Source: Galeopsis tetrahit
Taxonomy: Eukaryota; Streptophyta; Magnoliopsida; Lamiales; Lamiaceae
Direction: 5' to 3'
DNA length: 64,000 nt
Assembly (NCBI GenBank): GCA_963675135.1
Contig: OY776131.1
Coordinates: 26,403,881-26,467,880 of the forward strand
Made by a program: the position numbers and the translations under genes. Shown here in pieces: positions 22,522 to 35,402 of this stretch. Under the pieces are notes generated by a model. That model had not been told where the DNA came from. It saw only the letters and a list, made by a program, of their open reading frames with translations, and did no database searches. Positions within the stretch are counted from its first letter, which is position 1. The number at the start of each line of letters is the position of its first letter.

Positions 22522-23463
22522 GATGATCTCTGAAATGGCTAAGTCTTCTGACCTTTTTATGAATTAAAACTTATCTTACCTGAAGATATGTTTTTAATTG
22601 GTCATCTATGCTGAAGTTTTGGTCAAGATTGCTGATGTGGTGTGCTCTGATAAGTTGTTAGCTCTGATATGATTTGATTGCTCTGATATAAGTTTTGTGC
22701 TCTGATACTTGAAGATCTAGATACTATTAAGTGTTTAGTTTTTGCTCTGATACACTAGATCTTGTGATTAGTATATGCTCTGAATATTTTGTAATGAAAT
22801 GATCTATTGTAATAGTGTCTTGGATTCATGCTCTGATATGTTAACTTCAACTATCAACATGCTTGTAATGATTCTCAAATGAATGATAGTTGAACTTACC
22901 CTGAATCAAGAAACTTTACTACAGAAATCTCTCTATGCCTATCTTTGAAACCTATTTGTAACATGAATGGTGAGTACACTAACACATTATTTTTCAGGAT
23001 AATTGACCTTAGTCATGTCTTCTGAAGATAAATGTAATAGGTGTAGTCAAGTCACTTTTGCATAAAATGTATAGGTTTTGGCATCATCAAAAAGGGGGAA
23101 ATTGTTGGGAATAAAATGAGATATGTTTTGATTCAATACCAAAACCCCCTGAGACATGCCTAAGTCAAGATGATTATGTTCTAAGAATGTTAGAACATAT
23201 AGAATAAGGCTAGATGAAAAGCTGATATGTTAGGCAGCTCTTAGTTGAATAGATGCACAATTTGAGGGGGAACATATACTTTGAAGACTATTAAGAACAA
23301 ATCCCCTCAAGGCTCAAATTCTGGAACAATCACTAAGTCCTTTGAAGGACAAATATGCTGATCAGGAGAGTTGTCCAGAAGAGTTGTCTCAGCACAATTA
23401 ATCAAGAACAAGTGTTCTAAAAGCTTGAGGTCAACCATGCTGAAAAGTTAGAGACAACCATAC
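21063..23463 (+). mobile_element. 2.4-kb copy of the Copia-L interior and LTR start, inserted between the 222-bp repeats
   Basis: Corresponds to 5477-7877 at a constant offset of 15586 bp, with no indel and no difference noticed. It starts in the middle of the accessory ORF and ends about 360 bp into the LTR (LTR start equivalent at 23103), so it has no retrotransposon ends. The left junction shares GAAAG with the source (5472-5476). The right junction shares one or two bases. This is not a transposition product; it fits template switching during repair, or an assembly duplication. Confidence 0.92.
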
Positions 23464-23685
23464 CTCATACTTAGTTTGAAATATTGTATCTGAAATTCTT
23501 GTCAGTTGACCAGTGTACACTCCCTCCTTCAACATTTTCTCAACGACAACTTAATCGCAACTCTCAAATAATTATACAACCATTAAGTTACTCATTTATT
23601 GTTTGGACATGTTTTACAGAATATAATATTTAAAGTGTAGTGGGGTATTGACTATAGATAGATAGGTAAGAGAATATGTGGAAAG
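23464..23685. repeat. 222-bp direct repeat, right copy
   Basis: Perfect copy of 20841-21062. The unique sequence resumes at 23686 (GGATTGAAAAT). Confidence 0.95.
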
Positions 23686-24926
23686 GGATTGAAAATATAT
23701 TACAGTAATAGATACTTATTAGGTTGTGCAGAGAACAAAGTGGGGATGTTGGTGGGGTGAGGGATATTGGAAAAATAATCAGAAATTTTCCCACTGACAA
23801 TTCTCACCACAGGATGTTTGCATGTACCTCACTCATGGTGAAATTTCATCTTGTAAGCATTTTATTTGTATTTTTAAATAATATTAGTTGTTTTATAAAA
23901 ATATACTAGTTTTATAAAGAGATAGTTGTGAATCAATGTACAATATTAGCAAAAAAAAAAAAAGGTATATAATTACTAACATCTTTTAATTTCTTTGAAA
24001 GCAGATTCTGACTAAATTAAATAAAATTCACGTGTTTATTCTGGTGGTAAAGGTAGATTATCAGACATTCTCAGAATAATATAACATGAGACAAGCTAAA
24101 AACACAAACTAAATTCCAAATTTTTTAGATTCCATATTAATTTCTTAATTAGGACAGCCCTCACAGAAATGAAGAACTTACAGGTTAATTTATAACATAA
24201 AATAGTAGAAATAATATAGTTGTTTATTGAAGGGTCGAATAATACTAGTATACAGTACGTAGTTTAGAGTTTAGTGGGATGGATTGGTCCCGCTGTAGCA
24301 CCCGTGAATTGGTGGTTGATTAATTAGTAGGAATTGTGTGTCACGGGAATATATGCTTCCAAATACGCATGAATTCTCTGATCCCCACCCACACCCACCA
24401 ACTCTACACACACAAATATATATTTTAAAATATAAAATGGCTTTATATACAAGAAAATGATTTTTTTTTTTTTGAAAGAAATTAAAGGGCCACTTCATTT
24501 TACAAGTTTGGTACATCCTTTTGACATTATATATATTAAACTCCATTACGCGATTAAAGATTAAAAAAAAAAAAAACACTTATAGAAGGTCGGAAAACCC
24601 TTAAAATCTTGGTTCGGACCCTGTCAAATTCGGACTGTCAACTCCGAATCAAACTCATGTAGACCCACCGTAATCTCAGCCTCAAGTGGAAAATTCCAAC
24701 CAAGACTACAAGCGAAAATCACCACAAAAAAACCTCTTGAGTTACGAAATAGAGCACCAGCGAAGAGGATCCTGAAAAAGAGATATTATTAAACTCGATT
24801 AGGTTTTATACAATATACAACTATTGAGACATTATATTAGTACAAAGTGCTCGTAATTATTAGGAATTATAATATTGAATTATATATACTTCAAGAAAAT
24901 ATATACTCCGTATATGTTAAAAGATA
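23686..24926. other. AT-rich intergenic DNA
   Basis: Contains poly-A/T runs and a few short ORFs without recognisable features. No gene seen. Confidence 0.5.
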
Positions 24927-25042
24927 CTTCCTCCGTCTTAAAGAATCCTTTCACATTTCCTTTTTTATCCTTTTAGAAATTCCATTTTTACAATTTTTAG
25001 AAACTTCACTCTAACAATGAAAGGTTTTCTGGACCTAGGGAG
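24927..25042. mobile_element. degenerate Stowaway-like MITE (116 bp)
   Basis: The left end CTTCCTCCGTCTTAAAG and the inverse of the right end (CTCCCTAGGTCC) are related, flanked by TA at 24925-24926 and 25043-25044. Size and target site fit Stowaway, but the inverted repeat is imperfect. Confidence 0.5.
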
Positions 25043-25044
25043 TA

Positions 25045-25606
25045 ACACTTTTTCTAAGTGCGACAGCAATATTAACACTAGCATGGTCTTAAAAAGAAAA
25101 AAAAACTTAATAATAGTAATAGTGTTTCCCAAAAATAAAAGGACGCATGACTAAAGGTGGAGAATAAGCAAATATTTAATGGCCAAATTTTGGGAGAAAG
25201 TGGTGGACCTCCACAACCCCATTACTTACAAGAAACTCAAATAATGTCACGCAAAATTAGTGAGAAAGAGAAACAAGAAATTAAATTACGTACGTAATAA
25301 TCCTGTAAATAGAATTGGAGAAACCCATTAGTATACATATCTCTTCCTTTCAAGAATTTATGTCCAATATTCTTCTATTAAAAAAAGTGTAAAAAAAATT
25401 GCAATTGAATTCGGGTCAAAACCAAGCTAAACAGATTTTAAAACAAAATGTATAAGCAAAAATCAATAATTTGAAATTATGGAAGTTATAAGTCAAATAA
25501 ATATAAGGATGTAACCGTTTCTACCTAAAATAAAATTATTTCAATTATATTGCTTTTCATTTCATTAATAAAAAAATTGCAAGCATTTGTGACCAAATTC
25601 ATTCCC
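25045..25606. other. upstream region of the polygalacturonase-like gene
   Basis: AT-rich and noncoding. The core promoter follows at 25607. Confidence 0.5.
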
Positions 25607-25616
25607 TATATAAATA
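25607..25616 (+). promoter_or_regulatory. TATA box of the polygalacturonase-like gene
   Basis: TATATAAATA, 52 bp before the ATG at 25668. This implies a short leader of roughly 25 nt. Confidence 0.65.
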
Positions 25617-25667
25617 TATCCACTTTCTTAATTCTTACAATTAATTCTTATACTCAACTGCTACACC

Positions 25668-28600
25668 ATGTCAAGTTTTCATTATGTAATATTTGTTCTT
25701 GTTGCCACAATCCTTCTGAGATGGAATGTCGTCGATGGTCGACGTCCGCACCATCGATGGCATGAGTTCGACTACTGCGCAATAAGTTGTCGGAGTCATA
25801 GTGCGTCGTTGACGGACTTCGGGGGCGTGGGAGACGGGACAACGTCGAACACGGAAGCGTTTCAGACGGCCATTGATAATCTGAGTCAGTATGAATCGGA
25901 CGGCGGATCGATGCTGTTTGTCCCGCCTGGAAAGTGGCTGACAGGAAGCTTCAATCTCACCAGCCATTTCACTCTCTATCTACACAAAGATGCTACTCTT
26001 CTGGCTTCTCAGGTTTCACAACTCCCTATAATTCAATTTCTATTTTGTCCTCTTTACCTTAAATCTTGAAACATTCTAAGTATTACTCCCTCCGTTTCAT
26101 AAAGTTTGTGCATTTCTCATTTTGTATAAAATTAAGTAACATATTTTTTTGACAAATTTACCCCTCATTATTTTCTCCCCCTTTCTTCTCTTTTTCTTTT
26201 TATTTTTTCACCTTCCTTTTCCACCATTTCTTTGACCAATTTAGGGAGATAATTGGTAAAATAGAAACATTCAATGCTCAAGTTACTCCAACTCAATTAC
26301 TCCTAGTTTAATGTAAGATTATTTTTACTAGTATTATAGGGATAAAGTAGTGGGTATATGATATGTAATTTTAAGATATTTGAAGAGTATGTTTTAAAGT
26401 GAAAAAGTGTTTGGGGTCTTACTCTTTCAATTTGACCTACAATTTAGTAGTATTAGGGAGTTGATGGAGTGGTTGTGACTTATTCCATATCACTCTATTA
26501 TTTAGAGAGCAAGAAATTACATATTCGAAAATCCTAAAAATAATCCCTCAATTTTGGAGATGTCTTAAATGAGGGGAGAAGACTTAAATAACACGATTCC
26601 CTTGAAAAATAATACTAGGCGGGGATTTTGTGGTAAACAAAAAAAGTGTGAAAATTGATTTAGACAATAGGGAGAATAAGGTTAAAGAAAGAAATTTATA
26701 CCCTCTCCATAATTTTTGGCACCAAGATTAAGAAAGCATTAAATAATAGATATAGTACATATAGAAAGTAAGATATAAAAGTAAAATGTAAGAATAAAAA
26801 ATTGGATAAAATAAGAAATTTATAGAGATACAGTTATGGGTGATGAGAAGTCATTTCCATTAATAGTGATTGATAATATTTAATACTCCAACGTAATGAA
26901 AATGAAAATAAGTTATTTGATTAGTCAGTTTCATTACCCTGAATCAATTGTACGCAATTAGGGACTGATTATCAACGCACGCCCACTTTAAAACAGTGTT
27001 TGATTGTACAAGTAGTTAAAATATATGAGTGTGTAAAAAATCAATTTGGTGGGTGCTAATAGTTAATGTTTTGATAGAAGGAAAGAAAGCTATTCTCATT
27101 CATTCTTGAATTGGTGACTAGAGTTAATGTTTTGATTGTAAACCATGTGAAAATCTTTAAAATTGTCCTAAAAATCTGGCATTTAGGATTTGGTACAACA
27201 AGTTTTGACTTAATTCCGTGACTACATTATTGGTACATGTAATGTCGTGGTGTGAGATCACGGGTAGGAACAAAACAACACACACTAGATAACAATCTTA
27301 ACCATGTGAACATCATATATGTTTATGTTTCCCTTTCTATTTGGTTCGCAGGATTAGGCAGGATAGAAAATATAGTCCGATGTTGATTTGCTGGGCACAA
27401 GCCTTAGTTGGATTAGAAGTTCGGAAAACTTTCTGTCTTTATCCCGTGAGATTTGATATATATGCCCCATCGTACTGAAAACACCCACTTTTAGCTAGGT
27501 AACAAGAAAAAAATCAACACATTAACCAACCGTATTGTTTTTTTTATAAGATGGGAAGAGATTATTGTAAATCAATCTACTTTTATCACTAAAACTCTTA
27601 ACAATAATTTATGATATAAACCTTAGATATTATAATCCTCCTCAATCCAACATTAAAAGAAATTTTTGACTAATAAATCCCAACTTATCCTGACTAACTA
27701 GCTCTAAAATATCTTGATTTTGTGTTTGTTAAACTGGTATTATAGGAAGAAAGTGAATGGGCTGTGATAGAACCCCTACCATCGTATGGCCGAGGAAGAG
27801 ACAACGATGGCGGACGATACATCAGTCTTATATTCGGAACAAACTTAACTGATGTGGTTATTACAGGTAAAATAAGTGAATAACTTACATACATATGTAT
27901 ACTCATGCAAATGAATCAACTAATTTCGATCCGATTCTCAGGTGATAATGGCACGATCGACGGTCAGGGCGAGTCCTGGTGGACGAAATTTCGCAGCAAA
28001 CAACTGCAGTACACCAGGCCTTACTTGATTGAAATAATGTACTCTGAGAATGTTCAAATATCTAACCTAACTCTTGTTAACTCACCATCATGGAATGTTC
28101 ATCCTATATATAGCAGGTAATCAAGAATTCTGATGCATACAAGTATTTGCCTGTTTCATTATGTAGTTAGTAGAGTTTGTGTTTTCATAATCATTGTGAT
28201 TGATTTCTTGTATGGTATATATATGCAGCAATGTGATTGTGCAAGGGCTCACAATTCTTGCACCCATCACGTCTCCAAATACCGACGGCATAAACCCCGA
28301 CTCGTGCACAAACACTCGAATCGAGGACTGCTACATCGTCTCTGGTGACGATTGCATTGCTGTTAAAAGTGGTTGGGACCAGTACGGGATCGCCTTCGGG
28401 ATGCCAACGAAACAGCTCGTCATCAGACGACTGACATGCATTTCTCCGTTCAGCGCTATGATCGCGCTAGGAAGCGAGATGTCAGGCGGGATTGAAGACG
28501 TCAGAGCCGAAGACCTCATTGCAATCAACACAGAATCAGGTGTTAGAATCAAGACAGCAATCGGAAGAGGCGGATACGTGAAAGATATATATGTGAGACG

Positions 28601-29039
28601 AGTGACCATGAAGACGATGAAGTGGGCCTTCTGGATGACGGGGAATTACGGGTCTCATGCAGATAATGACTACGACCCCAACGCCCTTCCCGTCATTCAA
28701 AACATCAACTATCGAGACATGGTTGCAGAAAACGTGACAATGGCGGGCCGGTTAGAGGGAATCCCAGGTGACCCGTTCACGGGAATTTGCATATCTAATG
28801 TGACAATCGAGCTGGCAAAGAAGGCGAAGAAACTACCTTGGAATTGCACCGATATTGAAGGGATCTCGAGTGGCGTTTCTCCTACGCCATGCGATCAGCT
28901 TCCAGATCAGAGTTCTGGGTATATTGAAGGAGGATGTGAGTTTCCTACAGAGAGTTTGCCTATTGATAACCTGGAAATTCAGACATGTTTTTACAGAAGC
29001 AAGTATTCATTAGGAAACCATGTGGTCAAAAATTTGTAA
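25668..29039 (+). CDS. probable polygalacturonase-like glycoside hydrolase family 28 protein, 4 exons
   Basis: Exons 25668-26012, 27746-27866, 27942-28116 and 28229-29039 sum to 1452 nt (483 residues), with fitting phases and GT-AG borders. An N-terminal hydrophobic signal peptide (about residues 1-24) predicts secretion to the cell wall. GH28 members hydrolyse galacturonan in pectin. Visible family motifs are FGGVGDG near the mature N terminus, NTDGINPDS (first catalytic Asp region), SGDDCIAVKSGWD (paired Asp) and RIKTA (substrate-binding Arg/Lys). The usual GHG histidine motif is replaced by IALGSEMSGG. I recall this as characteristic of one plant subgroup whose activity is less certain. 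A probable MITE sits in intron 1. Gene intact. Confidence 0.93.
26013..27745 (+). other. first intron of the polygalacturonase-like gene, with a Stowaway-like end
   Basis: 1733 bp. At 26086 the sequence CTCCCTCCGTTTCATAAAG follows a TA, which is a typical Stowaway left end. No matching right end was found, so it may be truncated. The rest is AT-rich. Confidence 0.5.
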
Positions 29040-29168
29040 TTGGAAATATATGATCCAAAACTTCCACCAATTTGTTGTTCCTGATGAAAAACAGATCATT
29101 TTTATATAGAATTTGATCAAGATATTACTACCATATTACTCCACTAATTATGATCTCCAATAATTTCA
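29040..29168. other. 3' flank of the polygalacturonase-like gene
   Basis: Short AT-rich stretch up to a MITE; probable 3' UTR. Confidence 0.4.
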
Positions 29169-29409
29169 GGTTACGTTTGGTTGGGAGGATTTGGGCTTAT
29201 GAATTTCAAATCCACAGTCCAAATCCATTTTACATGTTTGGATTATGAATGGATTTCAAATACTTAAATTTGTGTTAACACACTTTTTAGTTAAAACTGG
29301 GAGAGATTTCAAATTCTCACTAAAACCATGTCATTTGAAATCCATACATTTTTTATTTCTTTCATTTGAAATGTCTCCTCAAATCAAATCCCCCCATCCA
29401 AACACAACC
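29169..29409. mobile_element. Tourist-like MITE (241 bp)
   Basis: Starts GGTTACGTTTGGTTGGGAGG and ends with the inverse-related CCATCCAAACACAACC. Flanked by TCA at 29166-29168 and 29410-29412. The 3-bp duplication and the GGTTNYGTTTGG end suggest a Harbinger-type element, although the usual target is TWA. Confidence 0.7.
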
Positions 29410-29681
29410 TCATGGTAATGTAGCACAGCAATGCAAGAATATGGGAATAAGTGACCTCAACAGAACCCGTTATTCTACCAGATTACGCGACAAAAGTTAA
29501 ACGACACAAATTTTGCAAAACATGCAAAGTCTTATGTAAACATTAGTAAAATAAAGGTTGCTTCTTGATTTTACATTGCAAGAAAGTCATAAAATTACAA
29601 CAGTGATGATCTCTTCTAAGCAATTAATACATATACAGGAACCATGATATGGTTTAAATACATAGTAAATGCACATACTAG

Positions 29682-31719
29682 TTAAATAACTGGATCTGGA
29701 TTGAACAAGAGTGATTCCTTCCATATTAGGTCCTTCACATTTTCTTCGGTTATAGATGGCTGCTCGAAATCAAAATTGAATGGCGTGGAGCAAATTGGCT
29801 CATCGTTTATATCATGAAGAGAGGACAAGTATGGATGGCAGAGAGCATCGTCAACTGAGTCATCCAACAATCCAATATCAGTACAATAAAACTAGGAAAG
29901 TAAACATAATATTGCTGTCATATGTGAACGGTCTTTACCAGTTATACGTTGGCTGGGATCAAACACGAGCATCTTCCCTAGCAAATCCAACGCCAATGGA
30001 GACATACTAGGAAATCTTGTAGCAAAATTCTGTTTTGGATATTGGGGCAGCTGTTTCACGTATTTTCGGGCATTGTCACTTCTTAGAAATTTAAGGCTCG
30101 TTGCATCTGGTGTGCCTAATAGCTTAAGAAAAGAAGAGGAAACATGTGTTAGTTTGTTTTTGCTTCTTGAATTTTTGCTTACTGAAACAGGAGAAAAGAG
30201 TGCATGGAAATATACAAATCTGTAAATTAGGAAAAAAATGGTCTATTATCCACATCTTCATTTTTCAAAGAACCACTTAATTGAGATTAGTTTTATGCTT
30301 TCATCCTCATGATTCAGAAACAAGTAGAACTTTCTTCTAATTCAGGGATATTTGAAGCTATTTACGCATTTATAATTTCGTATAAAGTGGACTTAAGTTG
30401 CAGAAAATCAAACAATCGTAAAGATGGGAGTATATTTCTATGTTTCCTCAGCTAGTTATAAGATGTTTGAGAAGTGCAAAGCAAAAGTTGAACCTCAGTT
30501 GATGAACATATTCAACCTCAAATCTATAAGAAAATTCATAACACCAATTCATGAAGAAAACAGAATGTAGTGCAAAAAGATAATAGTACCTCAGTAATGA
30601 GCCTCAGTTGATGAACATAGTCTTTTCCAGGAAATAGGGGTTCTCGTGTCAATATTTCAGCAAGAATGCAACCAACAGACCATACATCAATTGCACTAGT
30701 GTACTCTGAGCAATTAAGGAGCAATTCAGGTGCTCGATACCAACGCGTGACAACATATTCAGTCATGAAATCTGTTTCGGATGTCGTTCTTGCCAACCCA
30801 AAATCTCCTAGCTTAAGGTCACAGTTTGCATTAAGAAACAAGTTGCTGGGCTTAAGGTCACGATGCAAGACATTTGCTGAGTGTACATATCTCAACCCTC
30901 TCAACAGCTGATACATGAAGTACTGCATATAGTAACATCAAAACTTAGCCCGAATAAACAATTGATTCGCAACTATCACCCTATAGTTTAACAACTGGAG
31001 TACTACTCTTTAAAAATACACACAAAATACAACCAAATTTTTTGTGGGGTCTTCTAATTCTCGATAACAAGAAAACCTTATTAATTCAAGAAGTTGAGTT
31101 AAGTGATACCTGAGAATGATCATCGGTTAATGCTTGATCGGACCGAATAATCTGATGCAAGTCGGTATCCATGAGTTCATAGACTATGTACACATCATTA
31201 AAAGCCTCCCTCTTCGGTGGCCTTATAATATCCTTGATAGCAATAACCTGGGAGGGAGGGAGTTTATCAAGAATATGAAACAAAACATGAAAAATATTTT
31301 TTTTTACTTACATTTTCGTGATCCAAGTGGCGTAAAAGCTTAATCTCCCTCAAAGTCCTTTTGGCATCTACTCTGTTATCAAATGCATTCCCAATTTTCT
31401 TAATGGCTATCTCCTCATTAGTCTCTTTATTGATTGCCGCACTACATAAAAATTAAAACCTAATCAGTCAGAGATTTTAGTGGAGACCTAAATCTCAAGT
31501 TTTCATGGGAGGAGAAATGAATCAGAATAATGAAATGAGAAATGTAATAAATTACCAAACAAGGCCGTAAGCGCCTCGGCCAAAAGGTCTGAGAGGGGGA
31601 ACATATTTAGTGGAGACTTCAAACAAATTACCGTAGAGATTGTAGCGCGCGTACTTACCGCCGTGAGTCAACACTCCGGTGATGCTTGAATCTGAACCGG
31701 AACTTTTTTCTGGTGCCAT
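29682..31719 (-). CDS. mitogen-activated protein kinase, TEY type, group-B-like, 6 exons
   Basis: Minus-strand exons 31719-31556, 31441-31312, 31247-31110, 30922-30590, 30122-29939 and 29854-29682: 164+130+138+333+184+173 = 1122 nt, 373 residues. All borders are GT-AG. Six exons of these sizes are usual for this plant MAPK class. Motifs in order: Gly loop GRGAYG, ATP-binding Lys in IAIKKI, catalytic HRDLKPSN, DFG in LGDFGLA, the activation loop with TEY in DFMTEYVVTRWYRAPE, and a C-terminal docking region HDINDEP. The cytosolic/nuclear kinase is activated by an upstream MAPKK on TEY and phosphorylates Ser/Thr-Pro sites. It looks closest to the MPK4/5/11 type by memory, so no symbol is given. 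No defect seen. Confidence 0.96.
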
Positions 31720-32809
31720 TAACTTACAAAAATGGTGGAGAGATTTTTTTGAGAATTTCTTGGAAGCTCAAGTTTGAACTCAACGGAAAGTGTCAAAGTG
31801 AAAGTGAAGCGCGGCAGTGGGTGTAGGAAACATTTTTAAACTACATTTTGTTTTTACCGTTTTAATCAAAAGTTTGAATTTTAATAATTTTTTTCGCTCG
31901 AATTCCGTTTTCAATGTATATATACTACTCCATATAAAATTAGTTTTTTTTTATAATGTTTAATTCAACACTCATTTTTTTTGTTCATTATTTGTCTGTT
32001 CCTTAATATCTACTTCAATTTAATCGTGAGGTTTTATAGAGAATCTTACAAATTTTTTTTATCAATTCACGTGTTACTCTATTGTTAGTTATGAAGATAT
32101 ATATTGACAATATTGTACATGATTAAGGGTGTGCATCAGTCAGAAATAGAACCAAATCGAAATAAAGAAATCGAATTGAAACAAAACTTGATTATAAGTA
32201 ATTGAAATTGAACCATATTGATACAAAATTGAAACTAATCGAATAAAACTATTCGGGTTCGATTAAAACCGTAAACCGAAAAAAATAATTCTAATAAAAA
32301 ATAAATATTTATATAACCAAAAATCATTATTCACAATTTCATAAAACAAAACAAAACATAAACTAAACTAAACCAGTTAACCAAGTCACCAAAAAAAGTC
32401 GTGAAGTCAAATCACCATTTCACCAAGCTAAACATATACTGCAAGTTTGAAACCTCAAATCAGTCCTAAACTAAGTAGTTAAAATTATCCAAATACAACC
32501 AAATATAGTTCAAATAACATAGTTTAAAAATTGGCCGTCCAAAAAAAAAGGTTTAAAAATTCTTAAAAACAGTTTATAATACGTCAAATTAACGATCTCT
32601 AGCTCCAAATCTCCAACTTTTCAACTTCGATCTCCTGAGCTCTCTTAATTCTCTAAAAGTGTTACAACAAGGTACTTTTTCACATTACTTACATTTAGCT
32701 CTATTAAAACCATTCACGGTTTGAGTTTGACATTTACAAGAAGTATAAATAATAAACAAAGTGCATTAGTTTCAGAAAATTTTAACAAACTGCATTAATC
32801 TAAAAAAAC
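31720..32809. other. promoter side of the MAPK gene and AT-rich DNA
   Basis: No ORF. Around 32126-32300 there is a Lys/Asn-type low-complexity AAATCGAA/ACCG repeat, and AGGGTGTGCA at 32126 resembles an end of an hAT-type element, without a partner found. Confidence 0.45.
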
Positions 32810-34519
32810 TAGCTCAAGGGGACAATTCCACAGAGGATTGTATTGACTCAGAATCTCATTAATGATGAACTCAATAATGAGGAGCGGCACTCAGATATGA
32901 ACAAGGTCAGAAATTTGGAAGTGGAGTTGGAAAAACTTAACTCTCAAGAAGAATGGTACTGGAAGCAACGATCGAGAGTCTTTTGGATGAAAGAAGGGGA
33001 TCAAAATACAAAGTTTTTCCATGCTAGAGCTAGTGCTCGTCGAAGGCGTAATGCTATCACTGGAATTATGACGGAGGAGGGGCAGTGGTTTTCCAAAGAA
33101 GGTGATGTTAGGAGCTGTTTTTTACGATACTTTGTGAACCTTTTCTCCTCATCATAACCAGCTTTGGCAGAAATTCAAGCAGATGTAACTCCTATGAATC
33201 ACGTGATGGATAAAAGTGTTCTTTCCCTTCTTGATACACCTTTTTCGAAGGAGGAAGTGACAAGAGCAGTTCGAGATCTTAATCCGTGGAAAGCTCCGGG
33301 GCCTGATGGTTTTCCAGCCTCATTCTATCAGACAAATTGGTCGACAATTGGGGATGATATTTCTGGGCATGTTCTGGAAGCTCTCAATAATAATGGTGAC
33401 TTAGTGTCTTGGAATCAGACGGTAATCACACTCATTCCGAAGGTTAAGTGCCCTAAGAAAATTACTCAATACAGGCCTATTAGTTTATGTAACGTTAGTT
33501 ACAGAATTCTGGCGCGTACAATCACTAATAGGCTTAAAGGGGTGATGAGTGAGATTATTGATCCATTTCAAAGTGCTTTTATTCCGGGACGTCTAATCAC
33601 AGACAATATTCTAGCTGCTTTTGAGGGTTTTCACTGGGTAAAAGCTTCCAAAAGCAAGAAGGGTTATGCTGCGCTTAAGCTAGACATGAGTAAAGCTTAT
33701 GATCGTGTGGAATGGCCTTTTATCAGAGAGGCAATGGCAAGACTTGGTTTTTCTCAACGATAGATTGATCTGGTGTTGAAGTGTATCTCATCAGTTCAGT
33801 ACAGCATCAACATCAATGGTAGGCGAACTGAGTTTTTTTCTCCCACTCGAGGACTTCGTTAAGGGGATCCCCTCTCTCCGTTTTTATTTGTCATCTGTGC
33901 ACAATGTCTTTCATCTTTGATTTCTGAGGCCATCTCTGATCGAGCATTGATGGGGATTAAGATTGCCAGGTCAGCTCCAGTATTATCTCATTTATTTTTT
34001 TCTGATGATAGTTTGATTTTCTTTCAAGCTGATAAGGAGAATGTTGTTGTTTTAAAAAAGTGTTTGACCACTTATGAAAGGGCCTCTGGTCAGTTGATTA
34101 ATTTGGATAAATCAAACATCTCTTTTAGTCCATATACGAAATCTGAGAACATTGCTTGTGTTAAGAATATTCTGGGAATTAGACAAACACAAAGTCATGA
34201 GTTTTACTTGGGTCTTCCAGCTTTTTCCATCAGAGCAAAAAGATTACAATTTGGGTATTTGGTGGATAGAGTTAGGCAAAAGATTAATGCTTGGGATCAC
34301 CGTTTTTTCTCGGAAGGAGGCAAGGAAGTTTTAATTAAATCAGTGCTCCAAGCTATTCCCTCATATGCAATGTCGTGTTTCAGGATCCCTACAACTATTT
34401 GTGCAGATATGGAGAAGCTGATAGCAGGTTTTTGGTGGGGTGATAAAGTTGATCAGAAGAAATTGCATTGGATGAAATGGATGGATATGTGCAGAACAAA
34501 AGAGGATGGGGGGATATAG
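32810..34519 (+). pseudogene. LINE (L1-type) reverse transcriptase remnant
   Basis: One frame carries typical plant non-LTR RT motifs: NPWKAPGPDGFPASF, KKITQYRPISLCNV, FIPGRLITDNI, LKLDMSKAYDRVEW, GDPLSPFLFV and the active-site region LFFSDDS. Stops at 33155-33157, 33761-33763 and about 33860 interrupt it. The upstream endonuclease and the downstream end are missing: reading stops near 34519 and neither poly-A tail nor target duplication was found. The usual FADD motif reads FSDD. It is an old, doubly truncated copy. Confidence 0.92.
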
Positions 34520-34841
34520 TATCAAACGCATATTTAATGTAGTAATTCAAACTGTAAATATGTAGTAACATATATAATTTTTTATATAGTAATACCGATT
34601 CTTTTATGTAGTATTTTTTTTTTCTAAAATTTTTATTGATTAAGTAACTCACACTATAACATATAGTAACATATATTATTGCATGTAAGTAATATAAAAT
34701 AACCTTGATCCATAATAATTATTAAAAAATATTTAAAGAAATAGAAAATATTTAAAGATTAAGGCTGTCGTAAATTGCAGCGTTCGACCGCGGCCTGGGG
34801 TGGCTGAAAACTGTTCGGAGAAGACGACTAAGTACGATTTC
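34520..34841. other. AT-rich intergenic DNA
   Basis: No feature seen apart from T-rich runs. Confidence 0.4.
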
Positions 34842-34961
34842 TGTTAGTGGGTGTATTTATAAAAAATATGGGTGTGAATAGAACTGTCAGTGGGTGTATT
34901 TATAAAAAATGTGAATTGAGCTGTCAGTGGGTGTATTTATAAAGAATGTGAGTGTGAATGA
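34842..34961. repeat. three tandem units of a CAGTGGGTGTATTTATAAA motif
   Basis: Units start at 34842, 34884 and 34922, so spacing is 42 and 38 bp. Each begins TGTYAGTGGGTG followed by TATTTATAAA. Confidence 0.8.
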
Positions 34962-35150
34962 CTGAAATGCATATATGCAATATTTCACATAAAACTAGCC
35001 CTTCTTTTTTTCTTTACAATGTGATACATTTTTTTTAGAGGATATACAACATTTTTTTTTTATGTTTTGTAATTTAATGCACAGTAAATTTTTCGACCAC
35101 AATTTCGACCAATTTTAATTGACACGTCGTCGAAAAAGTAGAACCCGACA

Positions 35151-35402
35151 CGTAGGCTTCCAGCTAATAAAATCATTTTTTTATGAATGACACACTTTTT
35201 TTTACATAAATTGCATACTAGATCCATTTTTATTTTTTTTTTGATGAATTTTTTTTGGTCTCGATAGAACTTGACATGTAGGCTTCCAGTTAATAAAATC
35301 ATTTTGTATGAATGACACATTTTTTTTTCACATAAATTGCATACTAGATCCATAATTTTTTTTTTCGATGAATTTTTTTTGATCTCGATGGTTTCTCCAT
35401 CT
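35151..35402. repeat. two tandem units of 126 bp
   Basis: YGTAGGCTTCCAG starts each unit at 35151 and 35277. Both continue with TAATAAAATCATTTT, ATGAATGACAC and ATTGCATACTAGATCC. Few differences. Confidence 0.85.

Noticed and set aside
24271..24579. 102-codon minus-strand ORF
   Set aside because: Low-complexity, Phe/Lys-rich translation of poly-T/A runs. No start context or domain.
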